This document shows, one piece after another, positions 26,038-35,784 of a DNA stretch of 64,000 bases. The stretch is from Aeromicrobium endophyticum (GTDB taxonomy: Bacteria > Actinomycetota > Actinomycetes > Propionibacteriales > Nocardioidaceae), in contig NZ_QUBR01000001.1 of assembly GCF_003586285.1 (NCBI RefSeq), positions 496,001 through 560,000 on the forward strand, read 5' to 3'. Within the stretch, counting starts at the first letter, position 1; each line of letters begins with the position of its first letter. Position numbers and translations under genes: made by a program. Below the pieces are notes generated by a model. It worked only from the letters and a program-made list of their open reading frames with translations. It was not told the DNA's origin and did not search any database.

Positions 26038-27264
26038 CTACGGCTGGGGGTCGAGACCGTTGAGCGGGAAGGCCGCCGTGCGCGTGGCCTGGATGGATCG
26101 GTCGAGCCAGCTGGCGGGGTCGTAGCCCTGCTCCCAGGCCCGGTAGCCGACCGCTCGGCCGTCGGTCATGCGCTGCGGCCCGGGCATGCCGCGGATCTCC
26201 TCGATGCGCTCGCGCCAGCGCTGCGGGGTGAGCGCCATGGGGTCGACGGGCGAGCCCGCGACGATCGCCATCAGGTGCGCCCAGGCGCGCGGGACGACGT
26301 CCATCACGGCGTAGCCGCCGCCACCGGTCGCGACCCACTTGCCGTCGCACACCTCGTCGGCGAGCGCCTTGAGCGCCAGGTAGGACGCCCGCTGGCCGTC
26401 GACGCTGAGCATCAGGTTGGTGAGCGGATCGTCCATGTGCGAGTCGCAGCCCTGCTGCGTGACCAGGATGTCGGGGGCGAACTCGCGCACCAGGGCCGGC
26501 ACGACGGCGTGGAACGCGCGCAGCCAGCCGGCGTCGGACGTGCCGGGCGGCAGCGGGATGTTGACCGCCGAGCCCTCGGCCCCCTCGCCGCCGGTCTCCG
26601 TGGAGTAGCCGGTGCCGGGGAACAGCGTCTGCGGGCCCTCGTGGATCGAGATGGTCAGGACGCGCGGATCGTCCCAGAACATCTTCTGGACGCCGTCGCC
26701 GTGGTGGGCGTCGACGTCGACGTAGACGATCTTCTCGGCGCCGTGGTCGAGCAGCCACCGGATGGCCAGGGCGACGTCGTTGTAGATGCAGAAGCCGCTG
26801 GCGGTCGTGGGCATCGCGTGGTGGAGCCCTCCGCTGATGTTGATCGCCCGGGGCGCCTGACCGGTCCAGACCCGGCGGGCCGCCTCGACGCTCGCGCCGG
26901 CGACCAAGGCGCTCGCCTCGTGCATGTGCGCGAAGACGGGGTTGTCGTCGCCCCCGAGACCGATCGACAGATCGGTGTAGGTGGGGTGGTCGCTGAGCTT
27001 GTGCACGCCCTCGATGTAGGCGGCGGAGTGGATCAGGTGCAGCTCGTCGTCGGTGGCCGGAGCGGCACCGACGACCTCGAGGCCGTCGACGATGCCCATC
27101 TCGGCCGCCAGGTCCATCGTCAGGTCGATGCGCACGGGAGCCATCGGGTGCGTCCGCCCGAAGTCGTACTGCATGAGCTGCTCGTCGTAGACGATGCAGG
27201 CGCGATCGGAGACGGTGCCGACGTCGGCGCCGTCGTCGGGTGCTCCGGCTGTGGCCTCGGTCAT
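26038..27264 (-). CDS. acuC: AcuC-like histone deacetylase family protein
   Basis: A 408-residue class I deacetylase-fold protein. Zinc-site and charge-relay residues are visible: GLHHAMPTTASGFCIYNDVALA (near 145), YVDVDAHHGDGVQ (near 180), and TQQGCDSHMDDPLTNL with GGGGYAVMD later. AcuC proteins deacetylate acetyl-CoA synthetase lysines or polyamine-like substrates; the substrate here is unknown. TAGGCT 7 nt before ATG 27264 indicates a leaderless message. Its promoter overlaps the proC 3' end. Confidence 0.88.
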   Translation of the reverse strand: MTEATAGAPDDGADVGTVSDRACIVYDEQLMQYDFGRTHPMAPVRIDLTMDLAAEMGIVDGLEVVGAAPATDDELHLIHSAAYIEGVHKLSDHPTYTDLSIGLGGDDNPVFAHMHEASALVAGASVEAARRVWTGQAPRAINISGGLHHAMPTTASGFCIYNDVALAIRWLLDHGAEKIVYVDVDAHHGDGVQKMFWDDPRVLTISIHEGPQTLFPGTGYSTETGGEGAEGSAVNIPLPPGTSDAGWLRAFHAVVPALVREFAPDILVTQQGCDSHMDDPLTNLMLSVDGQRASYLALKALADEVCDGKWVATGGGGYAVMDVVPRAWAHLMAIVAGSPVDPMALTPQRWRERIEEIRGMPGPQRMTDGRAVGYRAWEQGYDPASWLDRSIQATRTAAFPLNGLDPQP

Positions 27265-27271
27265 ACCCGAG

Positions 27272-27277
27272 AGCCTA
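27272..27277 (-). promoter_or_regulatory. Leaderless -10 box for acuC
   Basis: TAGGCT on the minus strand, 7 nt before ATG 27264; it overlaps the last codon and stop of proC. Confidence 0.55.
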
Positions 27278-28081
27278 TGCCGGGCCCGACAGCTCGGCGG
27301 ACCGGGCTGCCGCCGCGGCGACGCCCGCCACCAGCCCGTCCTTGACCCCGCGCTCGTCGAACGTGACGATCGCGGCGTGCGTCGTGCCGTTCGGCGAGGT
27401 CACACGACGACGCAGCTCCTCGGCCGTCGCGTCGGACTCCGACAGCAGCTTGGCCGCTCCCACGAGGGTCTGCGCGGCCAGCGTGCGGGCGGTCTCGGCG
27501 TCGAGTCCCTCGGCCATGCCGCCGGCGATCATCGCCTCGGCGAGGTAGAAGACGTAGGCCGGCCCGGAGCCCGACACCGCGGTCACGGCGTCCTGCCGGC
27601 TCTCGTCGACGACCACGACGCGTCCGCCCGACTCGAGCAGCGACACGACGGCCGCGAGCTGCTCGGCGGTGACGTCGGGGCCGGGCGAGACGCCGAACAT
27701 CCCCTCCCCCACCAAGGCGGGGGTGTTGGGCATCGCGCGGACGACCGCGACCCCGTCCGGCAGCGCCGACGCCATGGCCTCGATGCGGATGCCGGCCGCG
27801 AGCGAGACGACCGTCGCGGAGGGGCGCACGGACGGCGCGATCTCGTCGAGCAGGGCCGGGACGTCCTGCGGCTTGACCACCAGCAGCACCACGTCGGCGT
27901 CGGCGACCGCCTCGGCGTTGCCGGTGACGGAGACGCCGTAGGTGCTGCGCAGCTCGTCGGCGCGCTCGGCCCGCTTCTCGCTGATGACGAGGGCGTCGAC
28001 GGGGTGCCCGGAGTCGAGGATGGCCGACAGGAGCGTCTCGCCCATGACGCCCGCCCCGAGGATCGCGATCCGTTGAGTCAT
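27275..28081 (-). CDS. proC: Pyrroline-5-carboxylate reductase
   Basis: A 268-residue last enzyme of proline synthesis. NAD(P) motif ILGAGVMGETLLSAIL at the N terminus; GVAVVRAMPNTPALVGEGM near 112 and AVSGSGPAYVFYLAEAM near 161 with TLAAQTLVGAAKLL are typical P5C reductase segments. ATG 28081 is preferred to the GTG at 28090 because a TAGTGT box ends 7 nt before the ATG. Divergent from the BASS transporter gene through a shared palindromic -10 region. Confidence 0.94.
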   Translation of the reverse strand: MTQRIAILGAGVMGETLLSAILDSGHPVDALVISEKRAERADELRSTYGVSVTGNAEAVADADVVLLVVKPQDVPALLDEIAPSVRPSATVVSLAAGIRIEAMASALPDGVAVVRAMPNTPALVGEGMFGVSPGPDVTAEQLAAVVSLLESGGRVVVVDESRQDAVTAVSGSGPAYVFYLAEAMIAGGMAEGLDAETARTLAAQTLVGAAKLLSESDATAEELRRRVTSPNGTTHAAIVTFDERGVKDGLVAGVAAAAARSAELSGPA

Positions 28082-28088
28082 GGCCCTC

Positions 28089-28098
28089 ACACTAGTGT
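28089..28098. promoter_or_regulatory. Palindromic bidirectional leaderless promoter
   Basis: ACACTAGTGT is a perfect 10-bp palindrome. Read rightwards it gives TAGTGT 6 nt before GTG 28105; read leftwards it gives TAGTGT 7 nt before ATG 28081. The two -10 boxes overlap by two bases, so opposite initiations must compete for the same DNA. Confidence 0.65.
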
Positions 28099-28104
28099 CG
28101 GGTC

Positions 28105-29070
28105 GTGCGACTCCGTCTCGACCCGCTCATCGCGGCCATCCTGGTCGCCGCCCTCGTCGCCTCGTTCGTGCCGGCCACCGGCGACGTCCTCGACGTCCTG
28201 AAGCGGGCAGCCGTCATCGCGATCGGCCTGCTGTTCTTCCTGTACGGCGCCCGGCTGTCGACGGCCGAGACCCTCAGCGGGCTGACCCGCTGGAAGCTGC
28301 ACATCGTGACCCTCGCGACGACCTTCGCGGCGTTCCCGCTCGTCGGGCTGGCCCTGCAGCCGCTCGGAGGCAACCTGCTGACGCCGACGCTGGCCAGCGG
28401 CGTCCTGCTGCTGTGCCTGGTGCCCTCGACCGTGCAGTCGTGCATCGTCTACACCCGGATCGCGGGCGGCAACGTCGCCGGCGCGGTCGTCAGCGCCTCG
28501 ATGTCGAACCTGGTCGGCGTGTTCCTGACGCCCGTCCTGGTCGCGCTGCTGATGTCGGCCGACGCGACGGTCGACACGGGCTCGGTCGTGCGGATCGTCC
28601 TGCAGCTGTTCGCCCCGTTCGTGCTGGGGCAGCTGCTGCGCCCGCTCATCGGCTCGTTCGTGACCAGGCGCGACGCGCAGCTGCGCCTGTTCGACCGCGG
28701 CAGCATCGTGCTGGTCGTGTTCGTCGCGTTCAGCGAGGCCTCGGACGCCCACATCTGGTCGTCGCAGAGTGCCTGGTCGGTGCTGGCGGTGGCCCTGGTG
28801 TGCGCCGTGTTGCTGGCGCTCGCGATGGGGTGGAGCCTGCTGGCCGGACGTGTGCTGCGCCTGCCGCGACCCGACCGCGTGGCCCTGCTGTTCTGCGGGT
28901 CGAACAAGTCGCTGGCCAGCGGGTTGCCGATCGCCTCGGTGCTCTTCGCGCCCGACGAGGTGGCGCTCATCGTCCTGCCGCTGATGCTCTACCACCAGAT
29001 GCAGATCATCACGGGCGCCGTGATCGCGCGCCGTCTCGCCCCGCCCGACACCCTCAGGGCGGTGCGCTGA
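28105..29070 (+). CDS. BASS-family (bile acid:Na+ symporter) transporter
   Basis: A 321-residue membrane protein with about nine or ten hydrophobic helices. RLSTAETLSGLTRWKLH (near 54), FAAFPLVGLALQPLGG and FCGSNKSLASGLPIASVLF (near 266) match the YfeH/SLC10A7-like branch of the family, whose NKSLASG motif lies in the crossing helices. Substrate unknown; related proteins move organic anions with sodium. Start GTG is set by the leaderless promoter. Confidence 0.85.
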   Translation: MRLRLDPLIAAILVAALVASFVPATGDVLDVLKRAAVIAIGLLFFLYGARLSTAETLSGLTRWKLHIVTLATTFAAFPLVGLALQPLGGNLLTPTLASGVLLLCLVPSTVQSCIVYTRIAGGNVAGAVVSASMSNLVGVFLTPVLVALLMSADATVDTGSVVRIVLQLFAPFVLGQLLRPLIGSFVTRRDAQLRLFDRGSIVLVVFVAFSEASDAHIWSSQSAWSVLAVALVCAVLLALAMGWSLLAGRVLRLPRPDRVALLFCGSNKSLASGLPIASVLFAPDEVALIVLPLMLYHQMQIITGAVIARRLAPPDTLRAVR

Positions 29071-29085
29071 CGTCCCGAGGCGTGC

Positions 29086-29871
29086 TCAGACGGACGCGTG
29101 CAGGCGCGTGAAGGCCAGGGCCTCGAGCAGGTCGACCTCGCGCTCGGCCTGGTCCTTGGCCTTGCGGGTGTTGATCTCGACCACGATCTCGCCGTCGAAG
29201 CCCGATGCGGCGACGACCTCGAGGAACTCCTGGCACGGCTGCGTGCCGCGGCCTGGCACGAGGTGCTCGTCCTTGGCCGAGCCCGAGCCGTCGGCGATGT
29301 GGACGTGCGCGAGCCGGTCACCGGCCTCGCGGGCCATCTCGACGGGGTCGCTGCCGGCCGTGGAGCTGTGCGAGAGGTCGAGCGTCACGTGGGCGTAGTC
29401 GTCGTCGACCGGGTCCCATCCCGGGGCGTAGGCCTGGAACTCGCGCTTGCCGGTGCGCCACGGGTACATGTTCTCGACGGCGAACGTGATGCCGTGCCGA
29501 TCCTCGAGCTGGGCGATGCCGTCGACGAAGGTGCGCGCGTAGTCGCGCTGCCAGCGGAACGGGGGGTGCACGACGACGACCTGAGCGCCCACCTCGTGCG
29601 CCATCTCGGCGCTGCGGTGCAGCTTCTCCCACGGGTCGGAGCCCCACACGCGCTGCGTCACCAGCAGGCACGGCGCGTGGATCGACACCACCGGCATCTC
29701 GTGGAACGCGCTCAGCGCCTTGATCGCGATGATGTCGGCGCTGACGTCGTCGATGCCGACCATGACCTCGACCCCGTCGTAGCCGAGCCGCGCCGCAGCC
29801 TCGAATCCGCTGGCCGTCGAGCCGGGGTAGACCGACGAGGTCGACAGCGAGACGCGGATGGGATCGGGCAC
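29086..29871 (-). CDS. Sugar phosphate isomerase/epimerase-like TIM barrel
   Basis: A 261-residue AP-endonuclease-2/xylose-isomerase-like barrel. Metal-ligand strands are visible as [50 protein letters not shown] and EIVVEINTR. Such proteins include inositol and sugar epimerases and some cofactor enzymes; the exact reaction is unknown. GTG 29871 is set by TACTCT 7 nt upstream. Convergent with the BASS gene, adjacent to a Ppx/GppA gene as in several actinobacteria. Confidence 0.78.
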   Translation of the reverse strand: MPDPIRVSLSTSSVYPGSTASGFEAAARLGYDGVEVMVGIDDVSADIIAIKALSAFHEMPVVSIHAPCLLVTQRVWGSDPWEKLHRSAEMAHEVGAQVVVVHPPFRWQRDYARTFVDGIAQLEDRHGITFAVENMYPWRTGKREFQAYAPGWDPVDDDYAHVTLDLSHSSTAGSDPVEMAREAGDRLAHVHIADGSGSAKDEHLVPGRGTQPCQEFLEVVAASGFDGEIVVEINTRKAKDQAEREVDLLEALAFTRLHASV

Positions 29872-29878
29872 GCCCCCA

Positions 29879-29884
29879 AGAGTA
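29879..29884 (-). promoter_or_regulatory. Leaderless -10 box for isomerase gene
   Basis: TACTCT on the minus strand, 7 nt before GTG 29871, in the 25-nt gap after the phosphatase gene. Confidence 0.5.
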
Positions 29885-29896
29885 GGACGGACGACC

Positions 29897-30808
29897 TCAC
29901 AGGCCGTCGAGGTGCTCGAGGAGGACACCCTCGCGCAGCGCCCACGGGCAGATCTCGAGCTCGGTGAGGTCGAACAGGTCCATGGCCGCCTCCGCGACGA
30001 TCGCGCCGGCCTGGATCTGGTGGGCCCGGTCGAGCGAGACGCCCGGCAGCCGGCCGACGTCGTCCGGCGACATGGTCCGCAGCTGCTCGACCAGCTCGGA
30101 GAGGTCGTGCTTGCGCAACACGCGACGCACGTAGCGACCCTCGGACGACGGCGCCGCACCGCAGATGCGGGCCAGCGACCGGAACGTCTTGCTGGTCGCC
30201 ACGGCGCGGTCGAACGTCCCGCCCCGCAGGACGAAGCCCGCCTCGTCGGCGATGCGTGACCGGACGTGCAGCCGCAGCTCGGCGTTGGAGCGCCCGGCAG
30301 CGAGCCACTCGCGCGTGAGCCGTCCGGCGCCCAGCGCCATCGACTGCGCGACGTCGGGCGACTCGTCGGCCCCGGCCGCGATCTCGAGCGAGCCGCCGCC
30401 GATGTCGAAGACGCCGAGGCGGCCGGCGGACCAGCCGAACCACCGGCGCACCGCCAGGAAGGTCAGGCGCGCCTCGTCGGGGCCCGCCAGCACCTGCAGG
30501 TCGAGCCCGCTGGCCTGGTTGACCGAGGCGATGACCTCGTCGACGTTGACCGCGTCGCGCACCGCCGAGGTCGCGAACGCCAGGATCGTGGTGCAGCCCT
30601 TGTCCTCGGCCTCCGAACGGGCCTCGACGGCGTACTTGACGAGTCGGCTGACGCCCTCGGGCGTCATGGCCTGGTCGGCATCGAGGTGCTCGGCCAGGCG
30701 CAGCGGCTCCTTGTAGGAGTGGGCCGCCACCGGGGGGCCTCCGCGGAACGCATCGACGACCAGGAGGTGCCCGGTGTTGGAGCCGATGTCCAGGACGCCC
30801 ATGCGCAT
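29897..30808 (-). CDS. Ppx/GppA-family phosphatase
   Basis: About 303 residues of the ASKHA fold. [19 protein letters not shown] is the first phosphate-binding motif, [14 protein letters not shown] and [13 protein letters not shown] (near 138) the next. The short actinobacterial Ppx1/Ppx2-like proteins degrade polyphosphate or hydrolyse pppGpp/ATP. I place the start at ATG 30808 because GGAGG is 9 nt upstream; ATG 30817 would leave no spacing to that site. Confidence 0.85.
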   Translation of the reverse strand: MRMGVLDIGSNTGHLLVVDAFRGGPPVAAHSYKEPLRLAEHLDADQAMTPEGVSRLVKYAVEARSEAEDKGCTTILAFATSAVRDAVNVDEVIASVNQASGLDLQVLAGPDEARLTFLAVRRWFGWSAGRLGVFDIGGGSLEIAAGADESPDVAQSMALGAGRLTREWLAAGRSNAELRLHVRSRIADEAGFVLRGGTFDRAVATSKTFRSLARICGAAPSSEGRYVRRVLRKHDLSELVEQLRTMSPDDVGRLPGVSLDRAHQIQAGAIVAEAAMDLFDLTELEICPWALREGVLLEHLDGL

Positions 30809-30852
30809 GACGACCATCCTCCCACGGCCGCAGCGCAGCTCGACGCCGCGCG

Positions 30853-30858
30853 TAGACT
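30853..30858 (+). promoter_or_regulatory. -10 box with leader for membrane protein gene
   Basis: TAGACT, 45 nt before ATG 30904; GAGAGGGCGA forms a normal ribosome binding site, so this gene is leadered, unlike many neighbours. Confidence 0.45.
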
Positions 30859-30903
30859 CCGGGACGTCCTGCCGTCCCCGCGAGCTCCCGAGAGGGCGAA
30901 CCC

Positions 30904-32589
30904 ATGAGTCAGCGAGACCCGAGCCGGCGCGGCCTCGGCGCCACCCGTGCCCGCCTGCTGACGTCGCCCCGCGTGCGTCCGCTGGCCGCCGCGGTCTACG
31001 TCGCGACGATCCTCGTGGTGCTGGCTCCCGTCCTGCTGTCGTCGGTCGGCGCCGACGACCGCTACTGGCTGCTCATCAAGGGCCCCCAGGCCGACGGCTC
31101 GTTCGTGTCGGCCTTCTGGGAGCCCGTCCGGCACGCCTTCGACTTCGACAACCAGCCGCGCTCGACGGCACTGTCGTTCTCCGAGCGAGCCGTCCTGGCG
31201 ATGGCGACGATGAAGGTCGCGACGACGTTCGCCATCCCGCCCTTCATGGTGTGGGCCGGCGTCAAGATCGCCCTGTTCGTGCTCATGCTGGTCGCCGCGC
31301 GCGTGTTCCTGGGGCAGGTCCGCTACCGGGGTCGCGACGGCGTCGTGCGCGGGCTCGAGCCGTCCAGCATCGCCTTCGTGACGATCCTGCTGCCCGTCGC
31401 GATCGCGATCGGGGCGAAGTCGCAGAACGTCAGCAGCTTCAACGGCTGGAACAACTACCCGACGATCGCCTACGGGGCCTTCAGCGCCTATCTGCTCTCC
31501 GCCGCCTTGGTGCTGAGGCTGTCGAGGACGCTCGACCGGCGGTACGCGCGCGGCGTCGTGCCGGTCGTCGCCCTGATGGCCTTCATCGGCTTCGTGCTCA
31601 ACCTCTCGTACGAGCTGACCGCGCTGATCGTCCCCCTGACGTTGGTCGTGCTGGTGCTCCAGCCCTCCGGCCACCCCGACGGGGGCCTGTGGCGGCGCTG
31701 GCGCGGACGGGCCACGGTGTTCTTGTCGCTGGCCGTCCCCTACACCGTGGTCTTCTGGTGGATCCGCCGCCAGATCAGCCAGATGGCGTGCCAGGCCACC
31801 GACTCCTGCTACGAGGGCACCGTCGTCAAGATCGAGCCGCGAACCCTGCTCGACAACTTCGTCGGCGCCCTGCCGGGCAACAACTCGGCGCTCGTCACCG
31901 AGCAGGTCGAGCGCGCGGGCGTGCCGTTCCCCCACGCGTCGGTCCCGAGCCTCGTGGTCGCCGTCCTCGCGGTCGGCGCCGCGTGGGTGCTGTGGTCGAC
32001 GTGGCGCGGCCGCGAGACCCCGGACCGAGAGACCCCGGACGACCCGACGTCCGCGCACGACGACACGCGAGGGCTGCTCGCCGTCCTCGTCGTGGCGGCC
32101 ACGATGGCGGTCGGCAGCACCGTCATCACGGGCATCTCCGAGCGGGCCGTCGAGGGGCTGACCGCGGGCTCGGTCTCGTACCGCAGCGGAGTCGTCACCT
32201 GGGCGTCCCTGGCCCTGCTGGGCCTCGTCGCGGTGCGCCTGCTGGCGCGCTCCCGGCGGCGTGTGGTCGGCATCGGCGCCTACGCAGCGCTCACCGCCGT
32301 GCTGGTCGGGTGCGTGACGCTCTACCTCCCGCGCAACGTCGTCAGCGCCCAGCTCAACCGGGCCGAGCCGGCCACCGTCTTCGCCGACACGATCCACCGC
32401 GAGATCGTCACCGGCGAGCTGAAGCCTCGCGCCGACGACCGACGGTGCGCCGCGCTCGCCGCCGAGCTCGTGCGGCACGGCGACTCCATGCCGGCATCGG
32501 TGCAGCCCATCATCGACGGCGCGTACCTCTCGTTCGAGATGTTCCACGACGCTCCCTACTGCTCGACCGGCATCGGCCGCACGCCCTGA
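30904..32589 (+). CDS. Polytopic membrane protein of unknown function
   Basis: A 561-residue protein I do not recognise. About ten hydrophobic helices are spread over the length (for example near 29-49, 110-128, 151-166, 193-207, 221-252 and 405-455), with an outer loop near 290-340 containing [15 protein letters not shown] and a C-terminal soluble tail of about 80 residues with three Cys. The SVGADDRYW segment after the first helix resembles the ADD/DD motifs of large membrane glycosyltransferases or DUF6056-like proteins. A mannosyltransferase-like role is possible, not supported further. Confidence 0.7.
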   Translation: MSQRDPSRRGLGATRARLLTSPRVRPLAAAVYVATILVVLAPVLLSSVGADDRYWLLIKGPQADGSFVSAFWEPVRHAFDFDNQPRSTALSFSERAVLAMATMKVATTFAIPPFMVWAGVKIALFVLMLVAARVFLGQVRYRGRDGVVRGLEPSSIAFVTILLPVAIAIGAKSQNVSSFNGWNNYPTIAYGAFSAYLLSAALVLRLSRTLDRRYARGVVPVVALMAFIGFVLNLSYELTALIVPLTLVVLVLQPSGHPDGGLWRRWRGRATVFLSLAVPYTVVFWWIRRQISQMACQATDSCYEGTVVKIEPRTLLDNFVGALPGNNSALVTEQVERAGVPFPHASVPSLVVAVLAVGAAWVLWSTWRGRETPDRETPDDPTSAHDDTRGLLAVLVVAATMAVGSTVITGISERAVEGLTAGSVSYRSGVVTWASLALLGLVAVRLLARSRRRVVGIGAYAALTAVLVGCVTLYLPRNVVSAQLNRAEPATVFADTIHREIVTGELKPRADDRRCAALAAELVRHGDSMPASVQPIIDGAYLSFEMFHDAPYCSTGIGRTP

Positions 32590-32619
32590 CGGCGCACGGC
32601 ACCGACCGCGCTCGCGGCG

Positions 32620-32625
32620 TAGAGT
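32620..32625 (+). promoter_or_regulatory. Leaderless -10 box
   Basis: TAGAGT, 7 nt before GTG 32633; no ribosome binding site. Confidence 0.55.
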
Positions 32626-32632
32626 CGGCGAC

Positions 32633-33376
32633 GTGCCAGAGGTCGAGCTCGGATTCCCGCGGACGTTCGTCGAGTTCGCGCATCCCACCGATCCCGACGA
32701 GGTCTTCCGCTGCGACCTGACGTGGCTCACGTCGCGCTGGACCTGCATCTTCGGCCAGGGCTGCCCCGGCATCTACGCCAGCAGCCCCGATGCGGGTTGC
32801 TGCACCCTCGGCGCCCACTTCTCCGACGACGATGACGCCGAGCGCACCCGCGCCGTCATGGAGCAGCTGACGCCCGGCACCTGGCAGCACCACGACGAGG
32901 GGCACCGCGGGGGCTGGACCGAGACCGACGCCGACGGCGAGCTGAAGACCCGCGCGTTCGAGGGCGCGTGCATCTTCCACAACTCGCGCGACTTCGTCGG
33001 GGGCTACGGCTGCGCCCTGCACGCCTTCGCGCTCGAGAACGACCTCAAGCCGCACACCGTCAAGCCCGACGTGTGCTGGCAGCTGCCGCTGCGCCGGCAG
33101 TTCCGCGACGTCGACCGCGGCGACGGCACGACGTACACCGAGACGCTGATCGGCGAGTACACCCGTCAGGGCTGGGGACCCGGGGGTGCCGACCTCGACT
33201 GGTACTGCTCGTCCAACACCGAGGCGCACGTCGCTCCCGAGCCCGTCTACGTCACCAACCGCGACGAGCTGACGGCCCTGATGGGCGAGGCCGGCTACGC
33301 CGAGCTGGCCCGGTATTGCAGACAGCACGAGGCCCGTGGGGCCAATACACCACACCCTGCCGATCCCGTCCGATGA
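32633..33376 (+). CDS. Cysteine-rich protein of unknown function
   Basis: A 247-residue soluble protein with cysteines in clusters: [48 protein letters not shown], plus two later. The arrangement recalls YkgJ/DUF3109 metal-binding proteins, in which clustered cysteines hold zinc or an iron-sulfur centre, but I cannot place it firmly. Many conserved-looking Trp, His and Asp suggest an enzyme. Start GTG is set by the TAGAGT box 7 nt upstream. Followed at 43 nt by a VOC protein gene. Confidence 0.65.
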   Translation: MPEVELGFPRTFVEFAHPTDPDEVFRCDLTWLTSRWTCIFGQGCPGIYASSPDAGCCTLGAHFSDDDDAERTRAVMEQLTPGTWQHHDEGHRGGWTETDADGELKTRAFEGACIFHNSRDFVGGYGCALHAFALENDLKPHTVKPDVCWQLPLRRQFRDVDRGDGTTYTETLIGEYTRQGWGPGGADLDWYCSSNTEAHVAPEPVYVTNRDELTALMGEAGYAELARYCRQHEARGANTPHPADPVR

Positions 33377-33418
33377 CCCCCTGACGACAGCCCGACCGGG
33401 GCTGGGTCAGAATGCCGT

Positions 33419-34057
33419 ATGCACCTCGACCACGTCTCGTTCGCAGTCGGCGCCGACGGTCTCGCCGGCACCACCGCCGAGCTCGGCCGGCTTCTCGGCG
33501 CCTCGTTCCTCGACGGGGGTGCCCACCCCCGGTTCGGCACCCGCAACATGATCCTGCCGCTCAAGAACCGGCAGTACCTCGAGGTCGTCGAGGTGCTCGA
33601 CCACCCAGCATCCGACAAGGCTGCCTTCGGTCAGGCCGTGCGCGAGCGCTCCGACGCCGGTGGCGGGTGGATGGCCTGGTGCGTCTCGGTCGACGACATG
33701 GAAGAGGTCGAGCGCCGCATCGGCCGTCACGCCGTGCCCGGCAACCGCCGCCGTCCCGACGGCTTCAACCTGCAGTGGCGTCAGATCGGCACCAGCAGCA
33801 TGCGGGCCGATCCGCAGCTGCCCTACGTCACCGCGTGGGACATCGACCCGGCCGAGCACCCTTCGCAGATGGCCGACTCCGAGGTCGAGCTGATCGCCCT
33901 CGACATCGCCGGGTCGCCGCAGCGGCTGTCCGACTGGCTCGGCGAGCCCGCCGTCGACGCGCTCGAGCAGATCGACGTCAACTGGACCGCGCCCCACGGG
34001 CTGCCGGGCATCATGGCCGCGACGTTCCGCACGCCGTCCGGCGACGTGCGCATCTGA
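33419..34057 (+). CDS. VOC/glyoxalase-like domain protein
   Basis: A 212-residue protein starting MHLDHVSFAVGADGLAGT, the first beta-alpha unit of vicinal-oxygen-chelate proteins, with GTRNMILPLKNRQYLEVVEV and later ELIALDIAGS. It fits the glyoxalase_3 group, in which a metal-binding His is at position 4. Substrate unknown. CAGAAT 5 nt before the ATG may be a weak leaderless -10 box. Confidence 0.75.
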   Translation: MHLDHVSFAVGADGLAGTTAELGRLLGASFLDGGAHPRFGTRNMILPLKNRQYLEVVEVLDHPASDKAAFGQAVRERSDAGGGWMAWCVSVDDMEEVERRIGRHAVPGNRRRPDGFNLQWRQIGTSSMRADPQLPYVTAWDIDPAEHPSQMADSEVELIALDIAGSPQRLSDWLGEPAVDALEQIDVNWTAPHGLPGIMAATFRTPSGDVRI

Positions 34058-34082
34058 CGCCCGCCGACCACGGGCGGTGCGG

Positions 34083-34739
34083 CTAGCGCCGGCCGGCGCC
34101 CGTCTGGTGCGCCAGCTCGAGCTGCGGCGCGACCTCGGTGAGGTGTCCGCGACTCCACATCGAGTGCACCCAGAACGCTGCGAGCACCGAGCCCAGCGCG
34201 CCCAGCGACATGTCGCTGAGGGTGTCGGCGTAGGCGCCCAGCCGCTCGGGCGACCAGCGCAGGAAGGCGAAGTACTCGGCGATCTCCCACACCAGCGCGG
34301 CGCTGACGCCGAAGGCCAGCCCGCGCTCGAGCACGGCGCCGAGGCTCGTCGAGCGGTGCATCGTCAGCAGGATGATGGCCGCCGTCAGCAGCCCCGTGTT
34401 GACGAAGTGCACGATGTTGTCGAACGAGTCGACCGAGTCATACAGGTTCATGACGTTGCCGAAGATGTCGCTGAAGCACGCGAACGTCACCAGGAAGTCG
34501 GCCGCCCACGGGAACGAGGCGCGTTGACGCCACCACGTGAACCACACGAACGGGATGGCGAAGGCCGCGACCGGGTAGCCGATCGCACGCGGCACGAGTC
34601 CCTTGCCGTCCATGTTGCCGAAGCCCGGCACGAGGATCGCGAGGCCCAGCAGCAGCACCAGACCCGTCTTCGCCGCGATGTCAGCGGATCTCAGGACCGG
34701 CGGCGCGGGGTACCGCGTGGCTACGGCGACAGACGACAT
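34083..34739 (-). CDS. DUF2238-like integral membrane protein
   Basis: A 218-residue protein with about six helices. DNIVHFVNTGLLTAAIILL and WEIAEYFAFLRWSPE followed by YADTLSDMSLGALGSVLAAFW resemble DUF2238/YjdF-type membrane proteins (conserved His, Glu and DTxxDM). Function unknown. TAAACT 6 nt before ATG 34739 suggests a leaderless transcript. It lies directly after the broken regulator gene in the same direction. Confidence 0.7.
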   Translation of the reverse strand: MSSVAVATRYPAPPVLRSADIAAKTGLVLLLGLAILVPGFGNMDGKGLVPRAIGYPVAAFAIPFVWFTWWRQRASFPWAADFLVTFACFSDIFGNVMNLYDSVDSFDNIVHFVNTGLLTAAIILLTMHRSTSLGAVLERGLAFGVSAALVWEIAEYFAFLRWSPERLGAYADTLSDMSLGALGSVLAAFWVHSMWSRGHLTEVAPQLELAHQTGAGRR

Positions 34740-34745
34740 GCCAGC

Positions 34746-34751
34746 AGTTTA
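34746..34751 (-). promoter_or_regulatory. Leaderless -10 box for DUF2238-like gene
   Basis: TAAACT on the minus strand, 6 nt before ATG 34739. Confidence 0.5.
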
Positions 34752-34755
34752 GTCG

Positions 34756-35770
34756 TCAACCGGTCGCCTGCCGTCCGGCGGACGGCTGCGCGCGCGTCGG
34801 GGTGGTCGTGCCGAACTGCCGGCGATGCTGCGTCGGCGTCGCTCCGGACGCCTCGCGGAAGCGGCGACGCAGGTTCGCCGCCGAGCCCAGGCCCGACGCC
34901 CGGGCCACCGCCTCGACCGGCATCGCGGTCTGCTCCAGTAGCTCACGCGCCCGATCGACCCGCTGCGCCGTGAGCCACGCGAGCGGGGTGGTGCCCAGCT
35001 CGGCACGGAATGCTCTGTGCAGCGACGCCACGCTGACCGCACCGACCTCGGCCAGGTCGGCGACGGACACCGGCTCGGCGATCCGTTCAGAAGCCCACGA
35101 GGTGACCCGCACCAGCGGCCCCTCGGCGACCCCGGGGCACGGGACGTTCGATGAACTGCTGCTGCCCTCCCGTGCGGTGCGCCGAGTACACCAGGCGGCG
35201 TGCGACCGACGTCGCCACAGCGGCACCGTGGTCGGTCCTCACGACGTGCAGGGCCAGGTCGAGTGCCGACGAGCTGCCGGCGGACGTCAGGATCTGGCCG
35301 TCGTCGACGAACAGCACGCTCTCCTCGACCGTGACGTCCGGGTACCGGCGCCGGAAGGCATCGGCCCACATCCAGTGCAGCGTGACCCGCCGCCCGTCCA
35401 GGACACCGGCCTCGGCCAGGGTGAAGGCCCCGCTGCACATCCCGACGAGTCGTGCGCCTCGGTCGTGCGCCCGGGCGATCGCCTCCAGCACCACCGGCGT
35501 GTGCGGCCGGTCGACGTCCGGACGATTGGGCACGATCACGGTGTCGGCCCCGTCGATCGTCTCCAGCCCCCCGATCCCCGTCATCGTGAAGAAGTCCTGG
35601 CGCATGGGCACCCGAGGGGTCGCGCCGCAGAGGCGGACGTCGTACAGCGGCCCGCCGAGCTCGGGCCGGTCGATCCCGAGCACCTCGAGCATGCACGCGA
35701 GCTCGAACGGGTTGGAGCCGTCGTCGACGAGCACGGCGACACGGGGACGGTGAGAGGATCGTTTCGACAC
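34756..35770 (-). pseudogene. GlxA-type AraC regulator, frameshifted
   Basis: Two reading frames together make one GlxA-family regulator. The first (35770 down to about 35135) encodes a DJ-1/PfpI-like domain with the pseudo-catalytic Cys in LVGMCSGAFTLAEAG and ends ...RTGGQQQFIERPVP. The second (about 35135 to 34756) continues in another frame with PLVRVTSWASERIAEPVSV and the AraC double helix-turn-helix (VDRARELLEQTAMPVEAVARASGLG). The shift falls at CCCCGGGG, 35130-35137: one base too many, or two missing. Either a recent mutation or an assembly error; if real, the regulator cannot bind DNA as an intact protein. Confidence 0.8.
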
Positions 35771-35784
35771 TGGTCATTTATCGC

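Noticed and set aside
35087-35226. Programmed frameshifting in the GlxA-type regulator
   Set aside because: No slippery heptamer followed by a clear pseudoknot is seen, and an intact single frame is normal in the family; mutation or sequencing error is simpler.
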